NCBI GenBank assembly: GCA_003972865.1
Contig: QOAX01000191.1
Span: 1 to 11,477 of the forward strand
Reading direction: 5' to 3'
DNA from: Verrucomicrobiota bacterium
Lineage (GTDB): Bacteria > Verrucomicrobiota > Verrucomicrobiia > Limisphaerales > UBA1096
Length of the DNA: 11,477 nt
The translations under genes and the position numbers were made by a program. Positions 1-7,600 of this stretch are shown piece after piece (position 1 is the stretch's first letter; each line of letters begins with the position of its first letter). Below the pieces are notes generated by a model. It did not search any database. It was not told the origin of the DNA and was given only the letters and a program-made list of their open reading frames with translations.

Positions 1-915
1 GGAACCATCATTGGGAAATTGGAGTTTGAAAAAACCCCAATGACCGTCGCCAACTTCGTCGGCCTCGCGGAGGGTACCAAGCACTACTCGAAAACCGGCG
101 GCGCGCCGGCCGATGCCAAGGGCACGGCGTACTACGACGGGCTGAATTTTCACCGGGTGATTCCCAACTTCATGATCCAAGGTGGCTGCCCGCTGGGAAC
201 CGGCACGGGCGATCCGGGCTACAAGTTCCCGGACGAAATCGATTCGTCGTTGACACACAGCAGCCCCGGGATTTTCTCGATGGCCAATTCCGGCCCCGGG
301 ACAAACGGCAGCCAGTTTTTCATCACCCACAAGGCTACGCCGCATCTTGATGGCAAACACACCGTCTTTGGCCATGTCATTAAGGGTCAGGATGTTGTCA
401 ACGCCATCGCCAAGGGCGACAAGATCAACAAGGTCAGCATCAAGCGGGTTGGGGAAAAGGCCAACGCCTTCAAGGGTGACGAGGCGCAGTTTGCTGAGCT
501 GCGAGCTACCATCAAGTCGCCGGAGGACAAAAACAAAGCCGAGGGCGAGGGGTTTCTTGCCAAGGTCAAAAAGGAGGAGGGAGTGAAGACCACCGCTTCC
601 GGTCTGGCCTACAAGGTGTTGACCGCCGGAACCGGTGCCAGCCCGAAAGCCACAAACCAAGTGACCGTGCACTACACCGGTAAGTTGATCAGCGGCAAAG
701 TGTTCGACAGCTCCGTCAAGCGCGGCCAGCCGGCGACCTTCCCGCTCAACCGCGTGATCCCCGGCTGGACCGAGGGACTGCAGTTGATGAAAAAGGGTGG
801 CAAGTCGGTTTTCTACATTCCGTCCGATCTGGCGTACGGCGCACGCGGCGACGGTGGAGTGATTCCGCCGAATGCGACACTGGTGTTTGAGGTGGAGTTG
901 CTCGACATCAAATAA
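1..915 (+). CDS. Cyclophilin-FKBP fusion peptidyl-prolyl isomerase, 5' partial
   Basis: The product catalyses cis-trans isomerisation of proline peptide bonds. The reading frame is open to base 1, and the codons before the first TTG (base 19) read GTIIGKLEFEKTP, a normal cyclophilin start region, so the true start lies left of the window. A cyclophilin domain fills about the first 150 residues, with FHRVIPNFMIQGG, NGSQFFIT and HLDGKHTVFG; the position of the cyclosporin-binding tryptophan carries histidine (PHLDG). After a charged linker of about 45 residues comes a complete FKBP domain, with VHYTGKL, GKVFDSS, VIPGWTEGLQLM and IPSDLAYG. Each domain type normally occurs as a separate protein; a cyclophilin-first fusion is uncommon. 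Whether it is cytoplasmic or exported cannot be judged because the N-terminus is missing. The domain calls are very secure. Confidence 0.95.
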   Translation, partial: GTIIGKLEFEKTPMTVANFVGLAEGTKHYSKTGGAPADAKGTAYYDGLNFHRVIPNFMIQGGCPLGTGTGDPGYKFPDEIDSSLTHSSPGIFSMANSGPGTNGSQFFITHKATPHLDGKHTVFGHVIKGQDVVNAIAKGDKINKVSIKRVGEKANAFKGDEAQFAELRATIKSPEDKNKAEGEGFLAKVKKEEGVKTTASGLAYKVLTAGTGASPKATNQVTVHYTGKLISGKVFDSSVKRGQPATFPLNRVIPGWTEGLQLMKKGGKSVFYIPSDLAYGARGDGGVIPPNATLVFEVELLDIK

Positions 916-933
916 CACCACCTGATCGTTTCA

Positions 934-1447
934 GTGCGATACTTTTCAACGAACGCGGTTGTCCTGATAGCAGCCGCGTTTTTTGTGGGGTGCCTTGAGT
1001 TTGGCGAAGATGTGGAACTCGTCACCCCGAACGTGACCGCCAGGGAGCTGGCGGAGGTGAGTCAGCGAACCGGGATACAGTTCCCGGAAGGGACGACCGG
1101 CTTGGGGTATCTGTTTTTGGGTTCGGGAATTGATGATGCGCTGGCGATCAAAGTCTCGATCCCCCTCGATCAGAAGGAGGCTTTTTTAAAAAACGAACTA
1201 TTTCAGTCCGGAAATAAGTCAAGGCCATCGATTCAAATTGGCAAAGGCCAGCCGCCAGCCATGGTGGCAGCTGAATGTCCTGAGTGAAAGACAGGATCAC
1301 ACGAAAGATTTGCCTAAAGGAAAATACGTTGAATGTACCCTTGGGCTGGAGGAGGGCAATTGGGTCGCCTACATCACATGGATATCAACCCAGCTTGGCC
1401 AAGAGCTTGCCAAGTGCGTCAGGCGCCTTCACTTTTTAGCGACTTGA
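934..1447 (+). pseudogene. Small lipoprotein gene with probable frameshift
   Basis: A GTG start at 934, 18 bases after the isomerase stop, opens a frame that runs to 1287 (117 residues). Its N-terminus has a hydrophobic stretch ending in FFVGC, a plausible lipobox, so the product would be a lipid-anchored protein of unknown function. The last dozen residues of this frame look unnatural, while the +1 frame from about 1240 continues as a credible protein end (PWWQLNV, then GKYVECTLGLEEGNWVAYITWIS) to a stop at 1447. A single extra base between about 1240 and 1262 would join the two. This is either a real frameshift or a sequencing or assembly error. The restored end carries a repeat-coded LGQELAK and overlaps the convergent aminotransferase end by 29 bases. 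The gene is less GC-rich than its neighbours. I do not recognise the family. Confidence 0.5.
1394..1415. repeat. Palindromic repeat, degenerate tandem copy
   Basis: The exact core TTGGCCAA lies at 1395-1402 and is followed by a degenerate second unit (GCTTGCCAAG). It lies just outside the aminotransferase stop and inside the restored lipoprotein reading frame, where it codes LGQELAK. Confidence 0.75.
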
Positions 1448-2609
1448 CGAAGCGGGCGGTTCGTTCGCAGGCGGTCTTGATCTGCTCGAGGCCGGTGGCG
1501 AAGCAGCAGCGGAGGAAGCCTTCGCCGCCATCGCCAAAGGCGTTGCCGGGCACACAGGCGACGTTTTCCTCCTTCACCAGCCGCGACGCGAACTCGCCCG
1601 ACCCCAGGCCGGTCGATTGCACGCTGGGGAAGGCGTAGAACGAACCGCGCGGCAGGTGGCAGTCGAGTCCCATGTCGTTGAACGCCTTGACGATGTAGTT
1701 GCGGCGGAGCCGGTATTGTTCCTTCATTTCGGCGACCGGCTCGGCGCCGTTTTGAAGCGCCTCGATGGCGGCTTCCTGGCTGATGATGCTCGCGCACAGC
1801 ATGGAGTACTGGTGGATGCGCATCATCGCCTCGATCAATTCCGCCGGGCCGCAGGCGTAGCCGATGCGGAAGCCGGTCATCGCGTAGGCCTTGGAAAAGC
1901 CGTGCAGAAAAATTGTGCGCTCGGCCATGCCGGGCAGTGCCGCGATGCTGGCGTGCTCCCCCTCGAAGGTCAGCTCGGAGTAGATCTCGTCGGTGATCAC
2001 CAGCAGGTTGTGGCGTTTGGCCAGGCGGGCGATCGCCTCGAGCGCCTCGCGGGTCATCGTGCCGCCGGTGGGGTTGGTGGGGAAATTCAGCACGAGCGCC
2101 TTGGCCCTGGGCGTGATCGCCTGCTCGATGGCCTCGGCGGTGACGGCGAATCCGTCCTTGGCCAGACACGGCACGGGCACCGGCACGCCGTGGGCCAAGG
2201 CGATCCCGGGCGCGTAGCTGACGTAGCACGGCTCGTGGTAAAGGATCTCGTCGCCGGGATTGATGATCGCCCGTAGCGCAATGTCGAGCGCCTCGCTGAC
2301 GCCGACGCTGACGAGGATTTGCGTCTCCGGATCGTAGTTCACGCCGAATTCCCCAGCAACGTAGCCGCTGATGGCGGCGCGCAGCTTGGGCAGGCCAAGG
2401 TTGGAGGTGTAGCTGGTATGGCCGCGCTCCAGCGCGTAGATCGCCGCCTCGCGAATGTGCCATGGCGTGACGAAGTCCGGCTCGCCGACGCCGAGCGAGA
2501 TGATGTCGGGCCGCCCCTGCACGAGGTCGAAAAACTCGCGGATGCCGGAGCGTGGAATGCGCTGAACCTGCTGGGCGACAGTGTCGCCGGGCTTGAAGTC
2601 GCTCGACAT
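1419..2609 (-). CDS. Class I/II pyridoxal-phosphate aminotransferase
   Basis: This is a 396-residue fold-type I aminotransferase that would transfer an amino group between an amino acid and a 2-oxoacid in the cytoplasm. The PLP lysine is K240 in GFSKAYAMTGFRIGY. NFPTNPTGG is the cofactor and substrate-contacting asparagine loop, and the N-terminal SLGVGEPDF motif with the later Y-TSNLGLP segment is typical of the aspartate/alanine aminotransferase group (AspC/AlaA/PatA-like). Length and motifs are complete. The ATG start at 2609 lies 9 bases after the clpX stop, and no Shine-Dalgarno site is evident, so translation probably depends on read-through from clpX in one transcript. The exact substrate cannot be fixed from sequence; aspartate, alanine or an aromatic amino acid are all possible. 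Confidence 0.93.
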   Translation of the reverse strand: MSSDFKPGDTVAQQVQRIPRSGIREFFDLVQGRPDIISLGVGEPDFVTPWHIREAAIYALERGHTSYTSNLGLPKLRAAISGYVAGEFGVNYDPETQILVSVGVSEALDIALRAIINPGDEILYHEPCYVSYAPGIALAHGVPVPVPCLAKDGFAVTAEAIEQAITPRAKALVLNFPTNPTGGTMTREALEAIARLAKRHNLLVITDEIYSELTFEGEHASIAALPGMAERTIFLHGFSKAYAMTGFRIGYACGPAELIEAMMRIHQYSMLCASIISQEAAIEALQNGAEPVAEMKEQYRLRRNYIVKAFNDMGLDCHLPRGSFYAFPSVQSTGLGSGEFASRLVKEENVACVPGNAFGDGGEGFLRCCFATGLEQIKTACERTARFVKSLKSEGA

Positions 2610-2618
2610 TGCTGGGGG

Positions 2619-3920
2619 TCAGGCTGCGGCCTTCTTTTGCCGGCGCTGGAACACCGGCTCCGCTTGGCCAAGCACGACCTTGTCGGTGACCTTGACCGAG
2701 ACGATGTCGGTCGAGTCGGGGATCTCGTACATCGTTTCGAGCATCAGTTTCTCCATCAGGCTGCGAAGGCCGCGCGCGCCGGTGCCGCGATTGATGGCGG
2801 CCTTGGCCAGTTCCGTCAGGGCGCTCTCGGTGAAGTTGAGTTTCACGCCGTCCATCTCGAACAACTTGGAGAACTGCTTGATAAGGGCGTTCTTCGGCTC
2901 GGTCATGACGCGGACGAGTTGCGCCTCGTCTAGTTGCTCAAGCGACGTGTGTACCGGTAGCCGGCCGATGAACTCCGGGATGAACCCGTAGCTGAGCAGG
3001 TCCTCCGGCTCGATATGCCTGAGGATATCCCTGTCCTCCGCGCCGGGCTTGTCGTCGTGCTGGGCATCCTTCTTGCCGGAAAAGCCGAGCACGTGTTTGC
3101 CGATTCGGCGCTGGATGATGTTGTCGAGATCGACGAAAGCGCCGCCGCAGATGAACAGCACGTTTGTCGTGTCGAGCTTGATGTATTCCTGCTGGGGATG
3201 TTTGCGCCCGCCCTGCGGCGGGACGTTGCAGACGGTGCCCTCGAGAATCTTTAGCAGGCCCTGCTGCACGCCCTCGCCGGAGACGTCGCGGGTGATCGAG
3301 ACGTTCTCGGTGCGGCGCGTGATCTTGTCGATTTCGTCGACGTAAATGATGCCGATCTGTGCGCGCTTCACGTCGTAGTCGGCCGCCTGCAGGAGGCGCA
3401 GGACGATGTTCTCGACGTCATCGCCAACGTAGCCGGCCTCGGTCAGCGTGGTGGCATCGGCGAGGGCGAACGGCACGTCGAGCATACGTGCCAGCGTGCG
3501 GGCAAGCAGCGTCTTGCCGGAGCCGGTCGGGCCAAGCAGCAGGATGTTGCTCTTCTCGATCTCGATGTCATCGCCGCTGGTTTCGCTGGGAATAATTTTG
3601 TCGTCGCCCTTGGTTTTGACCGTGAGGCCGGACTGGATGCGTTTGTAATGGTTGTGCACCGCAACGGACAACGTCTTCTTTGCGGCATCCTGACCGATGC
3701 AGTGTTCGTCCAGCGCCGCCTTGATCTGCTTGGGCTTCGGGACGTTGAGCTTGATCGCCTTTTTCTTCTCCTCAGCCTGCAGTTCCTTGTCGAGGACGTT
3801 CTTGCAGACGAGAATGCAGTTGTCACAGATGTACACGCCCGGCCCGGCGATCAGCTTGCGGACCTCCGAGTGGGATTTCCCGCAGAAGCTGCACAGGGTG
3901 ATCTGGTTGGGGCGTGCCAT
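2619..3920 (-). CDS. clpX: ATP-dependent Clp protease ATP-binding subunit ClpX
   Basis: ClpX is the hexameric AAA+ unfoldase that recognises substrates, unfolds them and threads them into ClpP. The 433-residue sequence has the N-terminal zinc-binding domain (C10, C13, C32, C35), Walker A GPTGSGKT at 130-137, the pore loop GYVGDD, Walker B with D195-E196 in IIYVDEIDKI, and the ClpX-typical RKHPQQEYI and GARGLRSLMEK segments. The length is normal. It starts 10 bases downstream of the clpP stop, the standard clpP-clpX order, and the aminotransferase follows after 9 bases. The extreme C-terminus contains the palindromic repeat, read as LGQA at residues 417-420, in the poorly conserved tail. No Shine-Dalgarno site is visible in the short gap before the ATG. 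Confidence 0.98.
   Translation of the reverse strand: MARPNQITLCSFCGKSHSEVRKLIAGPGVYICDNCILVCKNVLDKELQAEEKKKAIKLNVPKPKQIKAALDEHCIGQDAAKKTLSVAVHNHYKRIQSGLTVKTKGDDKIIPSETSGDDIEIEKSNILLLGPTGSGKTLLARTLARMLDVPFALADATTLTEAGYVGDDVENIVLRLLQAADYDVKRAQIGIIYVDEIDKITRRTENVSITRDVSGEGVQQGLLKILEGTVCNVPPQGGRKHPQQEYIKLDTTNVLFICGGAFVDLDNIIQRRIGKHVLGFSGKKDAQHDDKPGAEDRDILRHIEPEDLLSYGFIPEFIGRLPVHTSLEQLDEAQLVRVMTEPKNALIKQFSKLFEMDGVKLNFTESALTELAKAAINRGTGARGLRSLMEKLMLETMYEIPDSTDIVSVKVTDKVVLGQAEPVFQRRQKKAAA
2662..2673. repeat. Palindromic repeat inside the clpX 3' end
   Basis: GCTTGGCCAAGC is a perfect 12-base palindrome with the exact core at 2664-2671. It is read in frame as LGQA near the ClpX C-terminus. Confidence 0.8.
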
Positions 3921-3930
3921 GGGTGCGAAA

Positions 3931-4605
3931 TTATTTCTTCTTTTTCTCGTCCTTGAGGCTGGCGACGTCCTTGCGGGACTTCACCACCTCGTCAACGAGA
4001 CCGTACTTCTTCGCTTCCTCAGGCGACATGAAATGGTCGCGGTCCGAGTCCGTGACGACCTGTTTGACTTTTTTGCCGGTGTGCTTGGCGAGGATTTTGT
4101 TGATACTGTCCTTAAGCCGCAGGATTTCCGCTGCCTGAATCTCGATGTCGGAGGCGTTGCCCTGCGCGCCGCCCCACGGCTGGTGGATCATGATGCGTGC
4201 ATTGGGCAGGGCGTGGCGCTTTCCCTTGGTGCCAGCGGCAAGCAACACGGCGCCCATACTGGCCGCCTGGCCAATGCAGTACGTGTTCACATCGCAGGTC
4301 AGGAACTGCATCGTGTCGTACACGGCCAGACCGGCGGTGATGCTTCCGCCCGGCGAGTTGATGTACAGATGGATGTCCTTCTTCGGATCCTGCATCTGCA
4401 GGAACAACAACTGGGCAATCACCAGGTTCGAGATCGTGTCATCAACCGGCGTGCCGATGAACACAATGCGGTCCACCAGCAGCCGCGAGTAGATGTCGTA
4501 GCCGCGTTCGCCGCGGCCGGTCTGCTCGACGACCATCGGAACCAGGAAATTATTTGCCTTCAAGCCTTCCCTCATGGCCGGAAACCATAACGGCCCCGGC
4601 TTCAT
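3931..4605 (-). CDS. clpP: ATP-dependent Clp protease proteolytic subunit ClpP
   Basis: ClpP is the serine peptidase of the tetradecameric ClpP barrel and partner of the ClpX encoded next. Numbered from the ATG at 4605, the catalytic triad is S116 (GQAASMGA), H141 (MIHQPWGG) and D190 (SDRDHF), with the same 25- and 49-residue spacings as in E. coli ClpP. VPMVVEQTGRGERGYDIYSRLL, conserved in the axial N-terminal region, and the oligomer-handle region are intact. The tail ends in four lysines. The start is uncertain: ATG at 4575 would remove ten residues and better fits the usual short leader, and neither start has a clear Shine-Dalgarno site. Only 30 bases, mostly palindromic repeat, separate the gene from the propeller-protein gene upstream; no trigger-factor gene is present. 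Confidence 0.97.
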   Translation of the reverse strand: MKPGPLWFPAMREGLKANNFLVPMVVEQTGRGERGYDIYSRLLVDRIVFIGTPVDDTISNLVIAQLLFLQMQDPKKDIHLYINSPGGSITAGLAVYDTMQFLTCDVNTYCIGQAASMGAVLLAAGTKGKRHALPNARIMIHQPWGGAQGNASDIEIQAAEILRLKDSINKILAKHTGKKVKQVVTDSDRDHFMSPEEAKKYGLVDEVVKSRKDVASLKDEKKKK

Positions 4606-4615
4606 GGCGTCAAGC

Positions 4616-4634
4616 GTTTGGCCAAGCGCTTGGC
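4616..4634. repeat. Palindromic repeat filling the clpP upstream spacer
   Basis: The exact core is at 4618-4625, followed at once by GCGCTTGGC, giving about one and a half 12-base units. It begins two bases after the propeller-gene stop and occupies most of the 30-base gap before clpP. An RNA hairpin pairing AAGCG with CGCTT around the core is possible. Confidence 0.8.
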
Positions 4635-4635
4635 T

Positions 4636-6969
4636 TTATTCCCGGGCGAAGGGGCCGTTGTTGCCTATGGCGTGGATGGTGTTTTGGATGCGGTGGGAAA
4701 GGTAGGTGCCGTCCTCGGCGTCGATCTTGTACCGGATCTGCACCTGCATGGCTGGCTTCATGTCTGCAATCTGCAGCAGCACTGATTTCTTGTCGGCGGA
4801 CAGCTTCACGCCAGTCACCTCGACGTTGTCGCGGCCCTGGCTGCCGTCGGCCTTGTAGTCGCGCGAACCATAGTTGCGCGTGCGCCTGTAGCCCCAGCGA
4901 TGGACGGAATAGCTCTCCGGGTCGGCGGCGGTCTCCGCGTCGAGTTCGTTCGTGAACGTCAGTGAGATGCCGTCCTTCGTCGCGTGGATGGCCACTGGGA
5001 GGTGCACTGGTTTGCCGGTGTGCTTGAGGCGATAGAAACCACCCGGCCGAGTCTTGTTGCCGGCCCAGCCGAAGAGGCCGCAGGCGTAGAGTTGGCCGTC
5101 GCCGGGGTGGAAGCGGCCGCGCATCACGCCGGTCGGGAAATCAAAGTCCGGGATGCGAACCACACCGCCTTGGACACGGCCGTTCACTTTTTCCTCCATC
5201 ACCACGTACACGTAACCGGTGCCGTAGGAGAGGTTGATGAGTTGGCCGCCGAGTCCGCCCCACTTGTCGCTGTTGACCCAAAGCTGCTGGGCGGGCGAAC
5301 GGTCGAAGTCGTTGTGCATCCAGACCATCGGCAAGGTGATGTCGGCCTCGGTCAGGCCTTGGTGGTAGCCCATGAGGTTGCCGTAAAATTTGCCCTTCTC
5401 GATGAGGTTGATTTCGTTCTTCGGCGTCCAGTGGCCCTCCTGGTCGCTCACGTAAAATGTGCCGTCCGGATTCACGCACACGCCGTTCGGCGCGCGGAAA
5501 CCGCTGGCGATAATCTCGGTGGTTTTGCCGTCCGGCGACACCCTGAGCAGCGTTCCGTGCTGCGGCACCAACGCCGTCTTGGCGTGGCGGGCGGCCTTGG
5601 TGTAGTAGAAATTCCCGTAGGAATCGGTCTGCAGGTCCATCGCAAACTCGTGGAAATGCTCGGTCACCTGCGCGTCGTGGTTGAACGCCTTGTAGTAGTC
5701 GGTCTCGCCGTCGCCATTGGTGTCGACCAACTGGGTGATTTGGTCGCGGCAGGTGACGTAGATTCTACCCTCGACGATTTTCAGGCCAAGCGGCTGGAAC
5801 ATGCCGGTCGCGATGCGCGTCCAGCTGAACTCCTGCGGGTCGCTGTTAATGCCGTCGACGATCCAGACATCGCCCATCCACGTGCAGATCGCCGCCCGGT
5901 CGCCGCCCTCGAAAAAGTCGAAGCCGCCTAGGCGCATCCAAGAACGGTACGGGTTTTTGTCCGGCGCGGTGATGACCTCGGTGACGAACGCTCCCGGCTT
6001 GCCCATCCGGCGCGGCTTGGTTTTGATAATCTCCAGCCAGCGGCGCTCGTTGTCGGACTGCACCAAGTCCGTCAGGATTTCCGGCTCGCTGTTTTGGGCC
6101 ATCAACGCTCCGAACACCTCCATGAAACCCTCCTTGATGCGGGAGGAAAAAAGTTTGACGGCGGTGGGTTCACCGGCGGGAATCCGCAGCCGCAGATGGC
6201 CGTCGGCGGTGGTTTCAAATTTCGTCCCTTCGATCCCCCCGATAACCCCCACGACTAATCTGTCGCCGTAAACGGCTACTTCTCGATGATCCACCGCTCG
6301 CAGTTTCGGCTCGGAATCAGCGATGTGCGCGACCTGCAAAACGAATTCCGAATCACGGCGAGCGAGATTGATATTGCGGATGACCACCTTTTGGCCGCTC
6401 AACATTTTTGCAAGAGAGGGCGACTCGAATACACGGACGCCTCCAATCTTGTAATAAAGAATCACCCGATCATTGTGGAGAAACAGCCCGCGCCACTGGC
6501 CCCAGTCGCGGGGGAGCGGGCCGTACGGCTTGTTGTCGAGGCCGCGCAGGCGCGGATCGTCAAAACGGTCCGTGCTCGGCCTGGCCCAGCCCGGCGCGAC
6601 CGGGTTGGTGAAGAGCCGCTCGCCGACCAGCTTCGGGTGCGTGCCGTGGCTGCCGTCGTAAACGATGCTGCGCCAATCGATGAACCCGTCGCCGCTCCAC
6701 GCCGCGGCCAGGCGCAGCGTGTCGGTCTCGAATACCACGAATTCGCTGCCTTTGGACACGCCGCCCGGCCCGTCGTCGAGCCGGATCGCGATGCCCTTGT
6801 AGGCGATATTGCCCGGGGCGACCTCGATTGAGGCGCTGAGGTACGGGCCGTAGTTCATGTCGATGTACGGCTTGCCGGTCAGCTTGACGTCGTCCGCTTG
6901 GCCAAGTGCGGAAATGGAAAAGACAGCCGCAACGGCCAAGCGCGACGGGATGCGAAACAGGTGAATCAC
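4636..6969 (-). CDS. Secreted beta-propeller dehydrogenase-like protein (DUF6797-like)
   Basis: This is a large exported protein of the kind abundant in Verrucomicrobiota and Planctomycetota. I chose the GTG at 6969, which gives 777 residues and a clean signal peptide: basic start, hydrophobic core LAVAAVFSI and cleavage site ALGQA before DDVKL. A TTG at 7011 would add 14 residues ahead of it. Residues about 30-190 (YGPYLSASIEV, WRGLFLHNDRVILYY) resemble the DUF6797 domain. The next part is a propeller of the sorbosone/PQQ-sugar dehydrogenase type, with repeated blades such as RIATGMFQPLGLKIV, DSYGNFYYTKA, GFRAPNGVCVNPDGTFYVSDQ and FHPGDGQLYACGLFGW. A C-terminal beta domain follows (SYSVHRWGYRRTRNYGS). 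No CxxCH heme site is present, unlike some relatives. Enzymatic activity and substrate are unknown. Confidence 0.8.
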   Translation of the reverse strand: MIHLFRIPSRLAVAAVFSISALGQADDVKLTGKPYIDMNYGPYLSASIEVAPGNIAYKGIAIRLDDGPGGVSKGSEFVVFETDTLRLAAAWSGDGFIDWRSIVYDGSHGTHPKLVGERLFTNPVAPGWARPSTDRFDDPRLRGLDNKPYGPLPRDWGQWRGLFLHNDRVILYYKIGGVRVFESPSLAKMLSGQKVVIRNINLARRDSEFVLQVAHIADSEPKLRAVDHREVAVYGDRLVVGVIGGIEGTKFETTADGHLRLRIPAGEPTAVKLFSSRIKEGFMEVFGALMAQNSEPEILTDLVQSDNERRWLEIIKTKPRRMGKPGAFVTEVITAPDKNPYRSWMRLGGFDFFEGGDRAAICTWMGDVWIVDGINSDPQEFSWTRIATGMFQPLGLKIVEGRIYVTCRDQITQLVDTNGDGETDYYKAFNHDAQVTEHFHEFAMDLQTDSYGNFYYTKAARHAKTALVPQHGTLLRVSPDGKTTEIIASGFRAPNGVCVNPDGTFYVSDQEGHWTPKNEINLIEKGKFYGNLMGYHQGLTEADITLPMVWMHNDFDRSPAQQLWVNSDKWGGLGGQLINLSYGTGYVYVVMEEKVNGRVQGGVVRIPDFDFPTGVMRGRFHPGDGQLYACGLFGWAGNKTRPGGFYRLKHTGKPVHLPVAIHATKDGISLTFTNELDAETAADPESYSVHRWGYRRTRNYGSRDYKADGSQGRDNVEVTGVKLSADKKSVLLQIADMKPAMQVQIRYKIDAEDGTYLSHRIQNTIHAIGNNGPFARE
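6894..6911. repeat. Palindromic repeat at a signal-peptide junction
   Basis: The exact core is at 6898-6905, flanked by near-complementary arms (CCGC and GTGCGG). In the propeller gene it codes LGQ within ALGQA, exactly at the predicted signal-peptidase site. Confidence 0.8.
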
Positions 6970-7071
6970 GGCCGGGAAAGTAGGCAACGTCCGCCCCAAG
7001 GCCAAGCCCAAACGATGAAGCTGGTCGTCCGCAACAAATCCACCACGGTCAGCCCCGTAAGCCAGCTCCGC

Positions 7072-7530
7072 CTATTGCCGGGGGTCGGAGAGGCCGCGGC
7101 AGGCTCCGGCGATGGTCTCGAGTTGCTCGAGGAATTTCTCCCGCTCGGCTTCCGGCAACTGCTCCAGCACGTGCGACTGCAGGCCGATCGCCTCGTCGCG
7201 GATGGCCTTGTATTTCTCCCTGGCCACCGGCAGCAATTCCACCCGGTTGGCGCGCCGATCTTTTTCGTGAGGACGCCTCTGCACAAGGCCGTTGGCTTCC
7301 ATGCGTTCGAGCAGTGAGGCGATGGTGTTGGGGTCGCTGCTCATCGCGTTGGCCAGCGCCTTTTGCGTCAGGCCATCCGGCTCGGCCTCGAGCAGTGTGC
7401 GGATGACGGTGAACTGGTCCGGCGTCAGCCCCATCCCGGCGATGCGCCGGCGGAACGCCTGGTTCAAGCCGTACCACGCGCGGCGTAGCAGCACCGGCAG
7501 GCGGCGGCGCCCCGGCGCGTCCAGCGGCAT
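7072..7530 (-). CDS. MarR-family transcriptional regulator
   Basis: This is a winged-helix DNA-binding regulator that acts as a dimer and typically responds to small phenolic or toxic ligands. From the ATG at 7530 it has 152 residues, the usual MarR size. GLTPDQFTVIRTLLEAEPDGLTQKALA forms the first helices, SSDPNTIASLLERMEANGLVQRR the recognition helix, and HEKDRRANRVELLPVARE the wing with the family's D-x-R signature. This start is preferred because AGAGGA lies 7 bases upstream. The open frame continues to 7644, but that would overlap the upstream transporter gene, and the added residues look non-coding. The stop lies about 100 bases before the propeller gene. Its position directly after the EamA transporter suggests the two are co-transcribed and that it may control the transporter; this is inference. 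Confidence 0.9.
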   Translation of the reverse strand: MPLDAPGRRRLPVLLRRAWYGLNQAFRRRIAGMGLTPDQFTVIRTLLEAEPDGLTQKALANAMSSDPNTIASLLERMEANGLVQRRPHEKDRRANRVELLPVAREKYKAIRDEAIGLQSHVLEQLPEAEREKFLEQLETIAGACRGLSDPRQ

Positions 7531-7537
7531 CTCGGCT

Positions 7538-7543
7538 TCCTCT
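7538..7543 (-). promoter_or_regulatory. Ribosome binding site deciding the MarR start
   Basis: The minus strand reads AGAGGA, then 7 bases, then ATG at 7530. It is the clearest Shine-Dalgarno site in the window and argues against the upstream ATGs at 7560 and 7644. Confidence 0.65.
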
Positions 7544-7576
7544 GGCGAAAACCCATCCATTCGGCCGGGAGGCTGC

Positions 7577-7592
7577 CACGCTTGGCCAGGCG
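7577..7592. repeat. Palindromic repeat variant between the EamA and MarR genes
   Basis: CGCTTGGCCAGGCG carries the core with one change (TTGGCCAG). It lies in the 70-base gap between the transporter stop and the MarR start. Confidence 0.5.
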
Positions 7593-7600
7593 GCACAAAA

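Noticed and set aside
4984..5931. Plus-strand open frame opposite the propeller gene
   Set aside because: It is a shadow frame with valine- and alanine-rich composition and no motifs; the opposite strand codes a recognisable protein.
6970..7071. Promoter for the propeller-clpP-clpX-aminotransferase block
   Set aside because: A TTGTTG-like element can be picked out on the minus strand, but no matching -10 box stands at a proper distance.
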